The notes below the pieces were generated by a model. That model searched no databases. It saw nothing but the letters and a program-made list of their open reading frames with translations, and was not told the DNA's origin. Source: a virus. From it: DNA of 50,098 nt. Positions within the stretch are counted from its first letter, which is position 1. Every line of letters starts with the position of its first letter. The DNA lies in the IMG/VR virus record IMGVR_UViG_3300032088_003613, positions 1 through 50,098 of that record, one strand, 5' to 3'. Shown in pieces: positions 14,664 through 23,154 of this stretch. The translations under genes were made by a program, and so were the position numbers.

Positions 14664-17120
14664 TTACTGGCAGCTTTCGCATGTATCGCCGTTTTTCATG
14701 GCTTCTATACTACATGCAGATGGTTCTTCTGAAGTATTTAGTGTGGTAGATTTTTCTACTTTTGTGGCAGCTCTATTTCTTAGATAGTAGGTTGTTTTTA
14801 AACCAGCTTCCCAGCAAGCCATATAAACGTCATTAAGATATTTCAAGGATGTAGATTTGTTATATAAGTTAAAACTTATTGCTTGGTCGATCCATTTTTG
14901 CCTGACAGAATTACATTCTATTAACTTAAACATATCTCTATCAAAAGCTGTTTTATATTTATCTTTAATTTTTTCTGGTATATCTCCATTAAGTAAGGAT
15001 AAGTCTCCATCTACGCTCTTTACTAGCTCAGCTACATCATAGCTCCATAATCCTAGCTTTTTCATATCATTAACAAAGTGTTCGTTAGTTATATAAGAGT
15101 TTCCGGATTTATTTTCGTAAACAAATAAAACAGAAAAATTAGGCTCGATGCTTTGCTCGACTCCGTTTATGTAGCCAATAGTAGCGGTTGGCGCAATAGC
15201 CATAACATTAGAGTTTCTCATTCCAAACTCATTAACATGCATTCTAACTTTAGCCCAGTCTTCAAGAGTTTGGCCTTTTCCTGCCAAAGGCTTTCCTGTC
15301 ACGGAAGATTTTGGAGCTTTTTGCTTACCTTTATATACCATTAAGTTATTGTACGAATCAATTGGAAAAACTCCGCTACTCCAAAGAGATCCTTTATAGC
15401 TTTCGTATGATCCGCGCTCTTGAGCGAGGATAGAGCTTGCGTATATAGCGTGCATAGAGTAGAACTCAAAAAGATTATCGTTAAATTTAACAGCTTCATC
15501 GCTATCTATATTAATATTTAAACTATGCAAGACATCATGAAGGGCCATCATTCCTAAGCCAACTGGCCTGTGTCGTAAGTTTGATTTACTAGCCTCAAGA
15601 GTGGGATAAAAATTTAAATCAATGACATTGTCGAGTATTCTTACTGCTGTGTGAATAGTAGACTCAAGCTTTTTATAATCTATACCCTGTCTGTCTTCAT
15701 TTAAATGGTTATAAAGATTGACTGAACCAAGATTACAAACCGCAGTTTCTCCTATTTCTGTTTTTGCACCATCTTTGTAGGAGGAAGCTTTTGTATGAAG
15801 AGTTATTTCTGTACATAAATTGCTGCTATGAACAGTGCCTTCATGTTGATTTGTATATCTAATATTACAAGGATCTTTGAATGTATTCCAAGGATGAGAA
15901 GTCTCAAAAAGCACCTTTAGCATTTTTTTCCAAAGATCTTTTGCTGGAATTTTCCTCCAGTTATCTATATGCCCATTTTCTGCAAGATCAATAAGCGCAT
16001 TATACCTTTGGTCAAATTCTGCACCAAAGCAATCGTGGAGGTCAGCATCTCTTGGATCGAAAAAATACCAGTCATCTTCAGACTGAACCCTTCTCATGAA
16101 CTCATCGCAAACCCAAGAAGCAGTGTTCATATCATGACAACGAAGTCTGTCATCACCAGTGTTCCTCCTTAAATTAAGGAAGTCTTCAAAGTCAAGATGC
16201 CAAGTTTCTAAGTATGCGCATCCCGCACCGGGCCTTTTACCTCCTTGGTTTACAGCGATCAAAAGGTCATTATATATCTTTAGCCAAGGTACTAGCCCAC
16301 TTGAAGTTCCATTGGTGCCCTTAATGTGAGAACCTGTAGACCTAAAAGGAGTGACATCAAGACCTAAACCACCAGCAAACTTTGATTTTCTAGCCTCTTG
16401 CCAAGCACCATCAAAAATACCATCTATCGAGTCATCAAAAGTGTTTAAATAGCAAGAGCTTAACTGGGAGTGAGTAGTTCCGCTGTTGAATAAAGTTGGG
16501 GTAGATGGAGTATAAAGTAACTGGCTAAATAAATTATAAAATTCTATAGCTTTACCATTCATATCTTCCTCATTTAAGGATAGACCCATAGCTACTCTCA
16601 TCCAGAAAGCTTGAGGTGACTCCATTATCTTACCGTCTTGCCTTATAAAGTATCTGTCATATAGAGTTTGTATTCCTAAGTATTTAAATTTAGAATCTCT
16701 TTCTATAGATATAGCTTCAGATAATCTACCAAGATCAAATTCTGCCAGTTTTGAATTTAGAATATCTGACTTGCAAAGTTTTTTAATGTTCTGGATAAAT
16801 GATTTCCTATATTGGAGATCAAAAGTATCTGAGTCAACACCTTCTTTAAAAACTTCTTTATAGAGACAGTTAAGTAAGAGTTTCGCAGCTGCGTAAGAGT
16901 AGTTAGGTTCTTTCTCTATTTTCTCTCTAGCTGACATGACTAAAGCGGTGTCAATTTCTGAGGTTGTAATTTTATCAAAAAGCTGAAGTTGGGCGTCTAG
17001 AACTATTTCACTAGCTGATACGTCTTTAATTTCTTCACACGCTCTTTGTGCGCTAGCATTTATTTTATCTACTTGGAAGTCTTCTAGGCGACCATTTCTT
17101 TTTTTGACCTTGATGTTCAT
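14664..17120 (-). CDS. nrdA: Ribonucleoside-diphosphate reductase, class I large subunit
   Basis: 818 residues. Reduces NDPs to dNDPs for phage DNA synthesis. An ATP-cone lies at residues 1-90 (VKKRNGRLEDFQVDKI), so allosteric activity control by ATP/dATP is plausible. Catalytic features are in place: C223 and C462 as the redox pair, N434-C436-E438 (NLCTE) for radical transfer and acid/base work, and MAIAPTATIGYINGV in the phosphate-binding loop. The C-terminal tail DTCESCQ holds the shuttle cysteines. No small subunit (nrdB) is in this window, so it must be elsewhere in the genome or come from the host. A terminator on the upstream side separates it from the sugar operon. A TAAAAT box (17132-17127) ends seven bases before its ATG. 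Confidence 0.96.
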   Translation of the reverse strand: MNIKVKKRNGRLEDFQVDKINASAQRACEEIKDVSASEIVLDAQLQLFDKITTSEIDTALVMSAREKIEKEPNYSYAAAKLLLNCLYKEVFKEGVDSDTFDLQYRKSFIQNIKKLCKSDILNSKLAEFDLGRLSEAISIERDSKFKYLGIQTLYDRYFIRQDGKIMESPQAFWMRVAMGLSLNEEDMNGKAIEFYNLFSQLLYTPSTPTLFNSGTTHSQLSSCYLNTFDDSIDGIFDGAWQEARKSKFAGGLGLDVTPFRSTGSHIKGTNGTSSGLVPWLKIYNDLLIAVNQGGKRPGAGCAYLETWHLDFEDFLNLRRNTGDDRLRCHDMNTASWVCDEFMRRVQSEDDWYFFDPRDADLHDCFGAEFDQRYNALIDLAENGHIDNWRKIPAKDLWKKMLKVLFETSHPWNTFKDPCNIRYTNQHEGTVHSSNLCTEITLHTKASSYKDGAKTEIGETAVCNLGSVNLYNHLNEDRQGIDYKKLESTIHTAVRILDNVIDLNFYPTLEASKSNLRHRPVGLGMMALHDVLHSLNINIDSDEAVKFNDNLFEFYSMHAIYASSILAQERGSYESYKGSLWSSGVFPIDSYNNLMVYKGKQKAPKSSVTGKPLAGKGQTLEDWAKVRMHVNEFGMRNSNVMAIAPTATIGYINGVEQSIEPNFSVLFVYENKSGNSYITNEHFVNDMKKLGLWSYDVAELVKSVDGDLSLLNGDIPEKIKDKYKTAFDRDMFKLIECNSVRQKWIDQAISFNLYNKSTSLKYLNDVYMACWEAGLKTTYYLRNRAATKVEKSTTLNTSEEPSACSIEAMKNGDTCESCQ

Positions 17121-17190
17121 GAATATATTTTACACAATTGGGATATAATTTTATTAAATTTTATTTTTTACCTGAGCTTTTAAAATAACA

Positions 17191-17226
17191 TAAAAAAGCC
17201 TGCAAAGCAAGAATAATCTTACTTTG
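17191..17226 (-). terminator. Intrinsic terminator after the sugar operon
   Basis: On the minus strand a 10-bp stem (17226-17217 with 17212-17203, one G-U pair) closes a 4-base loop and is followed after four bases by a run of six T residues (17197-17192). It starts four bases after the stop codon of the nucleotide-sugar dehydrogenase gene. It should end the 17230-25948 transcript and insulate nrdA. The reverse direction lacks a T-run. Confidence 0.82.
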
Positions 17227-17229
17227 TTA

Positions 17230-18069
17230 TTAACAATTATCTTTTTTAACAGCAGACTCGGATCGACCCCAGTCAAAATCTTTTCTTACGTCAAGGTTGA
17301 CTGACCATGCAGATTTTAACATTTTTGGATCAATATTGTTTTTTTCAAATGTCTTGATAAGTGCATTAATGTCTTTAGGGAAACAAGTGCCGCCGAACCC
17401 TTTGTCTCCATCATGACCGGGAACTTGAAAATGAGAATCACCAATTCTTCTATCTCCCATAACGCCATTAATGATAGAGTTCCAGTCTAGCCCAAGCTTT
17501 TCAATTAATAAAAATATCTCGTTGAAAAAACTAACTTTTGTGGCGAAGAAGCAATTCGCAATATATTTAACAGATTCAGACTCATCGCTTTTCATCATTA
17601 AACACGGGATATTGGGAAAGGCCGACTTGAATAATTTTGCAGCTTTTTCCCCAGTGCTTTTCTTTTTTGCATATCCAACAATATGCCTATCCGCATTCAA
17701 GAAGTCCTCTTTAGCAAATTTAGCAGTGAGAAATTCTGGGGAATGAACTATGTTTATAGGTGGGTGGGATTTTTGAAGTCTAGAAGTTGTTCCTACGGGA
17801 ACGGTAGATTTTATTATAAAAATAGCATTTGATCCAATTTGTTCGATTTCTTTAAAGCAAGATTCAATAATTGAAAGGTTGCAATCATCTCCCATGATGT
17901 CTTTCATGGGAGTGGGGACACAAACAAAAACGAAATCTTGTTCTAATACATCTTCCAAAGAGTTTTTTGAAGCCTCTGGGTTTTTGTCAAAAATCTTAAC
18001 ATCATATTTTGAAAACCCGTTAGCTACAGCAGAGCCAACGAATCCGTTCCCAATTACTCCAATTTTCAT
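17230..18069 (-). CDS. Short UDP-glucose/GDP-mannose dehydrogenase family protein
   Basis: 279 residues. The NAD-binding motif is IGNGFVGSAVA (residues 6-16). VCVPTP, STVPVGTT and SPEFL follow as in UDP-glucose 6-dehydrogenases, with the conserved Lys in FFATKVSFFNE (K178) and the catalytic Cys in GFGGTCFPKD (C229). Typical enzymes are 390-450 residues with a third domain that binds the nucleotide. Here the protein stops soon after the central helix, so the UDP-binding domain is missing or supplied otherwise. Likely product: a uronic acid donor such as UDP-glucuronate; exact substrate uncertain. It is the last gene before a strong terminator and overlaps the upstream epimerase by 4 bases. Confidence 0.85.
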   Translation of the reverse strand: MKIGVIGNGFVGSAVANGFSKYDVKIFDKNPEASKNSLEDVLEQDFVFVCVPTPMKDIMGDDCNLSIIESCFKEIEQIGSNAIFIIKSTVPVGTTSRLQKSHPPINIVHSPEFLTAKFAKEDFLNADRHIVGYAKKKSTGEKAAKLFKSAFPNIPCLMMKSDESESVKYIANCFFATKVSFFNEIFLLIEKLGLDWNSIINGVMGDRRIGDSHFQVPGHDGDKGFGGTCFPKDINALIKTFEKNNIDPKMLKSAWSVNLDVRKDFDWGRSESAVKKDNC

Positions 18070-18977
18070 TGAGGCCTATTAGCTTCGATCCAGTCTTCGA
18101 ATTTTACCTTGGGGTGCCATTTAAGTAGAGACTTTGCCTTAGTATTGTCAGCAAGAGTTTCCCTAGATTCGCCCGGACGTTCTGAAATATGAACATAACC
18201 ACCTTTAGTCATTTTGACAATGTCCATGACCGAATGATTAGTTCCCGTACCAAGATTAAAGAGTTCTCCAGCGATCTCTTTGTTTTCAGATTCTCCAGCC
18301 AAAAACATAGCTTCTACGATATCAGTAACATGGGTGTAATCACGAGTTTGAAGACCATCTCCAACAACAGTCATGTCTTCACCACTTTCTTTTTGTCTAA
18401 AAAACAATCCAACTACTGGTGCGTAATCTCCAGCAATAGGCTGACGCTCTCCATAGACGTTAAAAAATCTAAACAACACGGTTTCGAGACCAAAAAGCTT
18501 GGTGTACATCTTGCAGAGCTCTTCACAATTAGATTTACTAACTGAATAGGGATTAAGGCAATCGTTTGGCATATCTTCCCTTAAGGGGATTGGATTTTTT
18601 AATCCATAGCAAGAAGAAGTCCCTGCAAACATAAAACGCTTGCAATTATTAAGTCGAGCAGCTTGAAGAACATTACACGTGCCAAGAGAGTTATTTTTAA
18701 CTGCATCAGCAGGGTCTTGTACGCAAATTTGAATTCTTGACCTAGCGGCTAAATGAAAAACCAAATCAACACCTTTAAATAAGGGTTCTAGTTCGTCGAA
18801 ATTACAAATATCAACTTTATGATTTTCGCAATCGCTTCTCCATGTGAAGTTCTTATTGGCTGTTGATGATTCGTCATCAACAACTACGACATCATGGCCG
18901 GCTTTAATTAATCTTTCGACAAGATGGGCGCCGATAAATCCAGCCCCACCCGTAACTAAACATTTTTTTTTAGGCAT
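18066..18977 (-). CDS. NAD-dependent nucleotide-sugar epimerase (GalE-like)
   Basis: 303 residues. Extended short-chain dehydrogenase: the NAD motif is TGGAGFIGAHL (9-19), LAARS follows, the catalytic S121/S122 lie in GTSSCYG, and the catalytic Tyr-Lys pair is Y144-K148 in NPYSVSK. FFNVYGERQ and GDGLQTRDYTHVTDIV are typical of UDP-glucose or UDP-N-acetylglucosamine 4-epimerases. C4 epimerisation is the likely reaction; the choice between Glc/Gal and GlcNAc/GalNAc cannot be made here. It could feed the UDP-galactopyranose mutase at 44-1039. It overlaps the dehydrogenase gene by 4 bases. Confidence 0.85.
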   Translation of the reverse strand: MPKKKCLVTGGAGFIGAHLVERLIKAGHDVVVVDDESSTANKNFTWRSDCENHKVDICNFDELEPLFKGVDLVFHLAARSRIQICVQDPADAVKNNSLGTCNVLQAARLNNCKRFMFAGTSSCYGLKNPIPLREDMPNDCLNPYSVSKSNCEELCKMYTKLFGLETVLFRFFNVYGERQPIAGDYAPVVGLFFRQKESGEDMTVVGDGLQTRDYTHVTDIVEAMFLAGESENKEIAGELFNLGTGTNHSVMDIVKMTKGGYVHISERPGESRETLADNTKAKSLLKWHPKVKFEDWIEANRPQ

Positions 18978-18994
18978 ATATTAAGATACACTAG

Positions 18995-19951
18995 TTAACA
19001 CTGGTCTTTTTGATTTTTTATAAACCAATCATAAGTTTTTTGAATTCCAAGTTTTAATGAAGCCTTTGGGTCAAATCCAATATTGGACATTCTAGAGTTG
19101 TCCATTTTTTTTCTAAAAGTTCCGTCCGGTTTGGATGTATCAAAAGAAAGGTCTCCGCTGTATTCAATAACAGATTTTATAATATAGGCAAGTTCTCGAA
19201 TGGAAACTTCATCATTTGAGCCACAGTTAAGATGAGATATGTTTAAGTTATATATATCTTTAGCATCAATATTTTCAAGACAGTGAATAATTGCATCAGC
19301 AAGATCTTCAACAAAAAGAAATTCTCTAAGAGGTCTTCCGCTTCCCCAAACTTCAACTTTTGAGGCTCCTTTTTCTTTAGCGCAATAAATTTTATTAATT
19401 AATGCAGGGAGAACATGGGAAGTTTGTAGATCAAAATTATCTCTCGGCCCATAAAGATTGCAGGGCATAATTGAATAAAAGTTATCTTCATATTGTTTGT
19501 AAAAACTTTCACACATTTTAAGCGCTGCAATCTTTGCAATAGCATAAGGTTCGTTAGTATACTCAAGCTCGCCGGTTAAAAGATATTCTTCTTTAATTGG
19601 TATCTTAGAATCTTTAGGGTAAATACATGAGGAGCCTAAATTTATTAACTTTTTGACACTTGATTCGTGAGAAGCTTTAATGATATTAGAGCATATCATT
19701 AAGTTTTCATATATAAAGTCTGCACGATAAGTGTTATTAGCTAAAATTCCACCTACTTTAGCAGCGCAGAGAACTACTATATCTGGAGAGTTATTTTTAA
19801 AAAATTTAGAAACTCTTGAGCTGTCAGTTAAATCTAGCTGTGATCTAGTTCTCGTTATGATATTGTCATAACCTAAACCCTTTAGTTTTTTACATATAGC
19901 GGATCCTACCATCCCTCGATGGCCCGCAATAAAAACTTTCTGATCAGTCAT
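18995..19951 (-). CDS. fcl: GDP-L-fucose synthase
   Basis: 318 residues. Converts GDP-4-keto-6-deoxy-D-mannose to GDP-L-fucose with NADPH (3,5-epimerisation then reduction). The NADP motif is IAGHRGMVGSAI. The catalytic residues sit at the same positions as I recall for the E. coli enzyme: S107 and C109 in GSSCIYP, Y136 and K140 in YAIAK, and H179 in TSHVLP. CNLYGPRDNFD and REFLFVEDLADAI are also conserved. It directly follows gmd with a 4-base overlap, so the two-step pathway is co-expressed. Confidence 0.95.
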   Translation of the reverse strand: MTDQKVFIAGHRGMVGSAICKKLKGLGYDNIITRTRSQLDLTDSSRVSKFFKNNSPDIVVLCAAKVGGILANNTYRADFIYENLMICSNIIKASHESSVKKLINLGSSCIYPKDSKIPIKEEYLLTGELEYTNEPYAIAKIAALKMCESFYKQYEDNFYSIMPCNLYGPRDNFDLQTSHVLPALINKIYCAKEKGASKVEVWGSGRPLREFLFVEDLADAIIHCLENIDAKDIYNLNISHLNCGSNDEVSIRELAYIIKSVIEYSGDLSFDTSKPDGTFRKKMDNSRMSNIGFDPKASLKLGIQKTYDWFIKNQKDQC

Positions 19952-20979
19952 TTAGAAAGAAGGTCATAATCATTTTCATACATTTTTTTAACAAGACCCT
20001 CGAATCCAGTTTTTCGAACCCATCCCATTTCCTTTTCGGCCAAAGAGCAATCTCCACAAAGTTTGTGAACTTCTGCTGGGCGATAAAACTTAGGGTTAAC
20101 TTCAAAAATTAACCTTCCATCTTTTGTGAAATACTTCTCTTCGCTTTCGGATCCTTTAGATATAAAATCTATACCAGCGAACTCAAGAGATTTATCAAGG
20201 AACTCCCTTACGCTATGCATTTCTCCACTAGCAAGAACATAAGATTTTGGGTGGTCTTGGTTTAACATCATCCATACGCCTTCCATAAAGTCTTCAGCGT
20301 CAGTCCAATCTCTCTTTGCGTCTATATTCCCAAGTTGAAGAGCCGGAATATCTTCACCTTTTTCTATTGCATGTTTTATTTTAGCAACCGCATTGGTAAT
20401 CTTTCTGGTTACAAAATCTAAACCCCTTCTTGTGCCTTCGTGGTTAAACAGCCATCCTTGAACAGCGTATAGCTTGTATGACTCTCTATAGACTCTAACA
20501 ATATGGCGAGCTGCGCATTTTGCTGCTCCGTAAGGAGATTGAGGCCTAAGGGGATGGTTTTCATCTTGGGGCGTTTTAATTACATCCCCAAACTCTTCTG
20601 AAGATCCAGCATTATAAAATCTGCAATGAGGAGAAAAGCGACGAATAGATTCTAGGATATGAAGGATTGCATCTGCATCCGTATCCCAAGTTTGAATTGG
20701 GTAATCCCAACTGCCAGCTACAAAAGATTGAGCTGCAAAATTAATAAAATAGTCAGGCTGGATATCTAAGATTACATCGCGCATACTATGGGCGTCATTA
20801 AGATCCATGTTGATCAACTCAAATCTGGGATCGTCTTCTAGGTGTAAAATATTTTCATGGTTCTTTACGCTTAACCTTCTTACGGCACCATAAATTTTGT
20901 GATTAGTATTAGCTAAAAGATAATCAGCCATGAGGCTTCCATCTTGACCAGTAACTCCGGTGATAATGATTTTTTTCAT
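19948..20979 (-). CDS. gmd: GDP-mannose 4,6-dehydratase
   Basis: 343 residues. Converts GDP-D-mannose to GDP-4-keto-6-deoxy-D-mannose, the first step to GDP-L-fucose or GDP-rhamnose. The NADP motif is TGVTGQDGSLMADYLL (residues 7-22). GSSEEFG holds the catalytic Ser and Glu, and Y150-K154 (YGAAK) complete the site. LGNIDAKRDWTDAEDFMEG and YVLASGE are classical. FNHEGTRRGLDFVTRKIT replaces the common FNHES-P-RRG-E-TF form. The next gene, fcl, completes GDP-fucose synthesis. It overlaps both neighbours by 4 bases. Confidence 0.95.
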   Translation of the reverse strand: MKKIIITGVTGQDGSLMADYLLANTNHKIYGAVRRLSVKNHENILHLEDDPRFELINMDLNDAHSMRDVILDIQPDYFINFAAQSFVAGSWDYPIQTWDTDADAILHILESIRRFSPHCRFYNAGSSEEFGDVIKTPQDENHPLRPQSPYGAAKCAARHIVRVYRESYKLYAVQGWLFNHEGTRRGLDFVTRKITNAVAKIKHAIEKGEDIPALQLGNIDAKRDWTDAEDFMEGVWMMLNQDHPKSYVLASGEMHSVREFLDKSLEFAGIDFISKGSESEEKYFTKDGRLIFEVNPKFYRPAEVHKLCGDCSLAEKEMGWVRKTGFEGLVKKMYENDYDLLSK

Positions 20980-21779
20980 AATTTAGACTTATAAGATATT
21001 ATTAAATCGCTCCAGTATTTAAAGTTTAATTTTTCAATATTATTGTTTTTAGCTAGTTCGTACTTCTTTTTTATTAGATCAAGATCTTTAATTTCGCTCC
21101 ATTTATCCACAAAGAGAATCGGTAAATCTGAGAAATGATTCATAGCTTTAGATTTTTTAACTATAGGAACCCTACCGAGGAGCAAGGTTTCCCATACTCT
21201 ATGACAATCAATACCATTGCCTTCTGGGCAAACAATCATTTTGTGATCTAGTATACCATCAATATAGTCAGAATATTTTTTATGATTGATTTGATTGTGA
21301 TCTTGACATATATCAATAGTTGTAGAGTTATTGAGACTACAGTAATGGAGGGCTTCTCTTCTCGCTTGAGGGTTTGTGCTTAAGGAAAAATTGCAATAAA
21401 TATCCTTAGAGGTATTTTTGCCCTTGGCATGAAATATAGCGTCATGCTTGGGTAGGGCATGTGACCAGACATTGCCGTGTCCTTTGATCTTACAAGTAGA
21501 AGAGTTTTCTAAACCCATTGGTATTCCGAATATATTATCAGAATTAGCGTTTTGAGCAAACCAATATTTTATGTTTTTTGGCGCTTGCCTTATCGTGTTA
21601 TCATTAATTTCATAATCACTATTACCAGTAATTAATATGATATTGTTTTTGATTTTTTCAATTTGAGAGAGGACAGAACTTAAAAAATCAGTTTTACAAA
21701 AAAAAATATTATAACCATTATGAAGATGGGAAAATAAATTTAAATGAAGAAGATTATGTTTTGTGTTCTGAGATTTCAT
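20976..21779 (-). CDS. Exostosin-like glycosyltransferase
   Basis: 267 residues. The C-terminal part has the exostosin/GT47-like pattern: CNFSLSTNPQARREAL, then CPEGNGIDCHRVWETLLLGR, then VPIVKKS and LPILFVDKW. PEGNG-x-D-x-x-R-x-WE is the donor-binding signature of this group. The N-terminal domain (YNIFFCKTDFL, IILITGNSDYE) is a Rossmann-like half. Probably cytoplasmic; donor unknown. It overlaps the upstream unknown gene by 26 bases, more than usual for this operon. Confidence 0.76.
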   Translation of the reverse strand: MKSQNTKHNLLHLNLFSHLHNGYNIFFCKTDFLSSVLSQIEKIKNNIILITGNSDYEINDNTIRQAPKNIKYWFAQNANSDNIFGIPMGLENSSTCKIKGHGNVWSHALPKHDAIFHAKGKNTSKDIYCNFSLSTNPQARREALHYCSLNNSTTIDICQDHNQINHKKYSDYIDGILDHKMIVCPEGNGIDCHRVWETLLLGRVPIVKKSKAMNHFSDLPILFVDKWSEIKDLDLIKKKYELAKNNNIEKLNFKYWSDLIISYKSKL

Positions 21780-22098
21780 TTTTGAAAAATTTCTTTTGAA
21801 GATTTATTTTTGCGTTATACCTTTTCATATTACAATCGTCAACTTCTTTTGCGGGAATATTACCATACCTAGCCTTCTCAACGGCATCAAACGTTAATTG
21901 ATTAGCCGCCTTACATTTATGATACTCTTTTGATTCATAAATTAAATCAAAGAGATCTGAGCTTATTTGCGATTTCAAGAAGCTTTTGCAAGACTCAAAA
22001 GACTTAGAAGTTTCGGGGCTGTTTGTGTTTTTAAATTTGACTTCTAATATGGATAAATAATCAAACGCATAACCTTCATCAACATTCAAATTAATCAT
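21754..22098 (-). CDS. Conserved-looking unknown protein in the sugar operon
   Basis: 114 residues; family not recognised. It is mostly helical with no catalytic motif I can name. NVDEGYAFDYLSILEVK starts it. The core SKEYHKCKAANQLTFDAVEK with VDDCNMKRYNAKINLQ has regularly placed Cys, Lys and Asp, suggesting a small helical partner protein. It overlaps the methyltransferase upstream by 4 bases and the exostosin-like gene downstream by 26 bases, so expression is coupled to both. It may be an accessory subunit of a glycosyltransferase; this is inference from position only. Confidence 0.6.
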   Translation of the reverse strand: MINLNVDEGYAFDYLSILEVKFKNTNSPETSKSFESCKSFLKSQISSDLFDLIYESKEYHKCKAANQLTFDAVEKARYGNIPAKEVDDCNMKRYNAKINLQKKFFKNEISEHKT

Positions 22099-22592
22099 GA
22101 TTTCGATAATAACATCTTTAAGTTTAAATTCCCACCATCAGTTACCTCATCTTCTTTTAAACTGACCATTTCATAACCAATTTTAGAAGTAAATTCTTTT
22201 AGGAAGGTAGCAGAATAAATGCTTTTATGCCAATCGCAATCGTTGGATTCTTGATTTATCCAGCTGGGCCCAGCAAAAAGCATGTAGTTTAAGGTCTTTA
22301 AATCCCAGCCGCCGTTAGGGCAAGAGTCTTTAAATTTATCCCAGTTTGTCGTCTGAAGAAAAAGCTTTCCTTTAGGTTTTAGCCATTGATACCAAATCTC
22401 CAAACATTCTAAACCTTTGGAGAATGGAAGGTGTTCTAAAATGTCTTTTGCTATAATCTCGTCTACAGAATTTTTAGAAACAAAAGACAAAGAAGCTATG
22501 TCTTCATTAATTACATCTGGATGTTTATAATGTAAATCTACATTAATCCATCCTTTTTGTATGTCTTTGGCGCAACCAAGGTTTAGTTTCAT
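22095..22592 (-). CDS. SAM-dependent methyltransferase (type 11-like)
   Basis: 165 residues. LNLGCAKDIQKGWINVDLHY is motif I in the short form found in LPS-associated methyltransferases (L-N-L-G-C-x followed by GW-x-N-V-D). DEIIAKDILEHLPF gives the post-motif II and the usual H/D-x-LEH, and WYQWLKPKGKLFLQTTN is motif III with the PG/PK turn. Substrate: probably a sugar on the glycan, by context. It overlaps its neighbours by 4 bases on each side. Confidence 0.83.
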   Translation of the reverse strand: MKLNLGCAKDIQKGWINVDLHYKHPDVINEDIASLSFVSKNSVDEIIAKDILEHLPFSKGLECLEIWYQWLKPKGKLFLQTTNWDKFKDSCPNGGWDLKTLNYMLFAGPSWINQESNDCDWHKSIYSATFLKEFTSKIGYEMVSLKEDEVTDGGNLNLKMLLSKS

Positions 22593-23152
22593 AGATTTTT
22601 ATAAACCCATATAATCGCATTTCCAGCATGAAAAGGAGTTCCGTACTCAGTGTCAAAAACGGATTGACTGGTTGACAATACCCATTCATTCTGTTTTGTG
22701 CGCTTGTGGAATACGTATTTAAACAGGCTATTTTTTTTGACGTAAGAATCTAAATCTCTGTTGTATCCAACCGGCCAAGATATTAGGCATTTACTCGATT
22801 GTTTGTATATTTTTAACAATACTTCTTGAGCTTGGTTCTCTTTTTTTGGAAGCCCATAATCTCCGTGGCCGATGTGCTCAATAGTGGATATAGATAGGAC
22901 AGACGAATCTGTATAATTTATATTTTCAGCATATTCTTTTTTAGATGCGATAGGGTCAACTGGATCTATACAGTCATGATTAGATTTAACATAATGGGGT
23001 AATACCGCCCCAACCTCTATTAAGTTATCTTCCCGGAATAGATTAAGGAACCTTATTCCTATTGGAACTTCAATACATCTTTCATTTGTTGAAGTAGAAT
23101 TGTAAGGGTGGTCAAAATAATCATCAGGTTTAATTGAGAAATCCATTTTCAT
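22589..23152 (-). CDS. Methyltransferase-like protein, degenerate SAM motif
   Basis: 187 residues. NERCIEVPIGIRFLNLFR then NLIEVGAVLPHY lies where a SAM motif I would be (E-V-G-A). HDCIDPVDP supplies a possible acidic strand-2 end and SSVLSISTIEHIG gives an x-x-x-IEH block like that of methyltransferases. The glycine pattern is weak, so activity is uncertain. An alternative start two codons in (23146) exists. It follows the GT9-like gene by 2 bases. It may methylate a sugar or act as a scaffold. Confidence 0.58.
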   Translation of the reverse strand: MKMDFSIKPDDYFDHPYNSTSTNERCIEVPIGIRFLNLFREDNLIEVGAVLPHYVKSNHDCIDPVDPIASKKEYAENINYTDSSVLSISTIEHIGHGDYGLPKKENQAQEVLLKIYKQSSKCLISWPVGYNRDLDSYVKKNSLFKYVFHKRTKQNEWVLSTSQSVFDTEYGTPFHAGNAIIWVYKNL

Positions 23153-23154
23153 TA

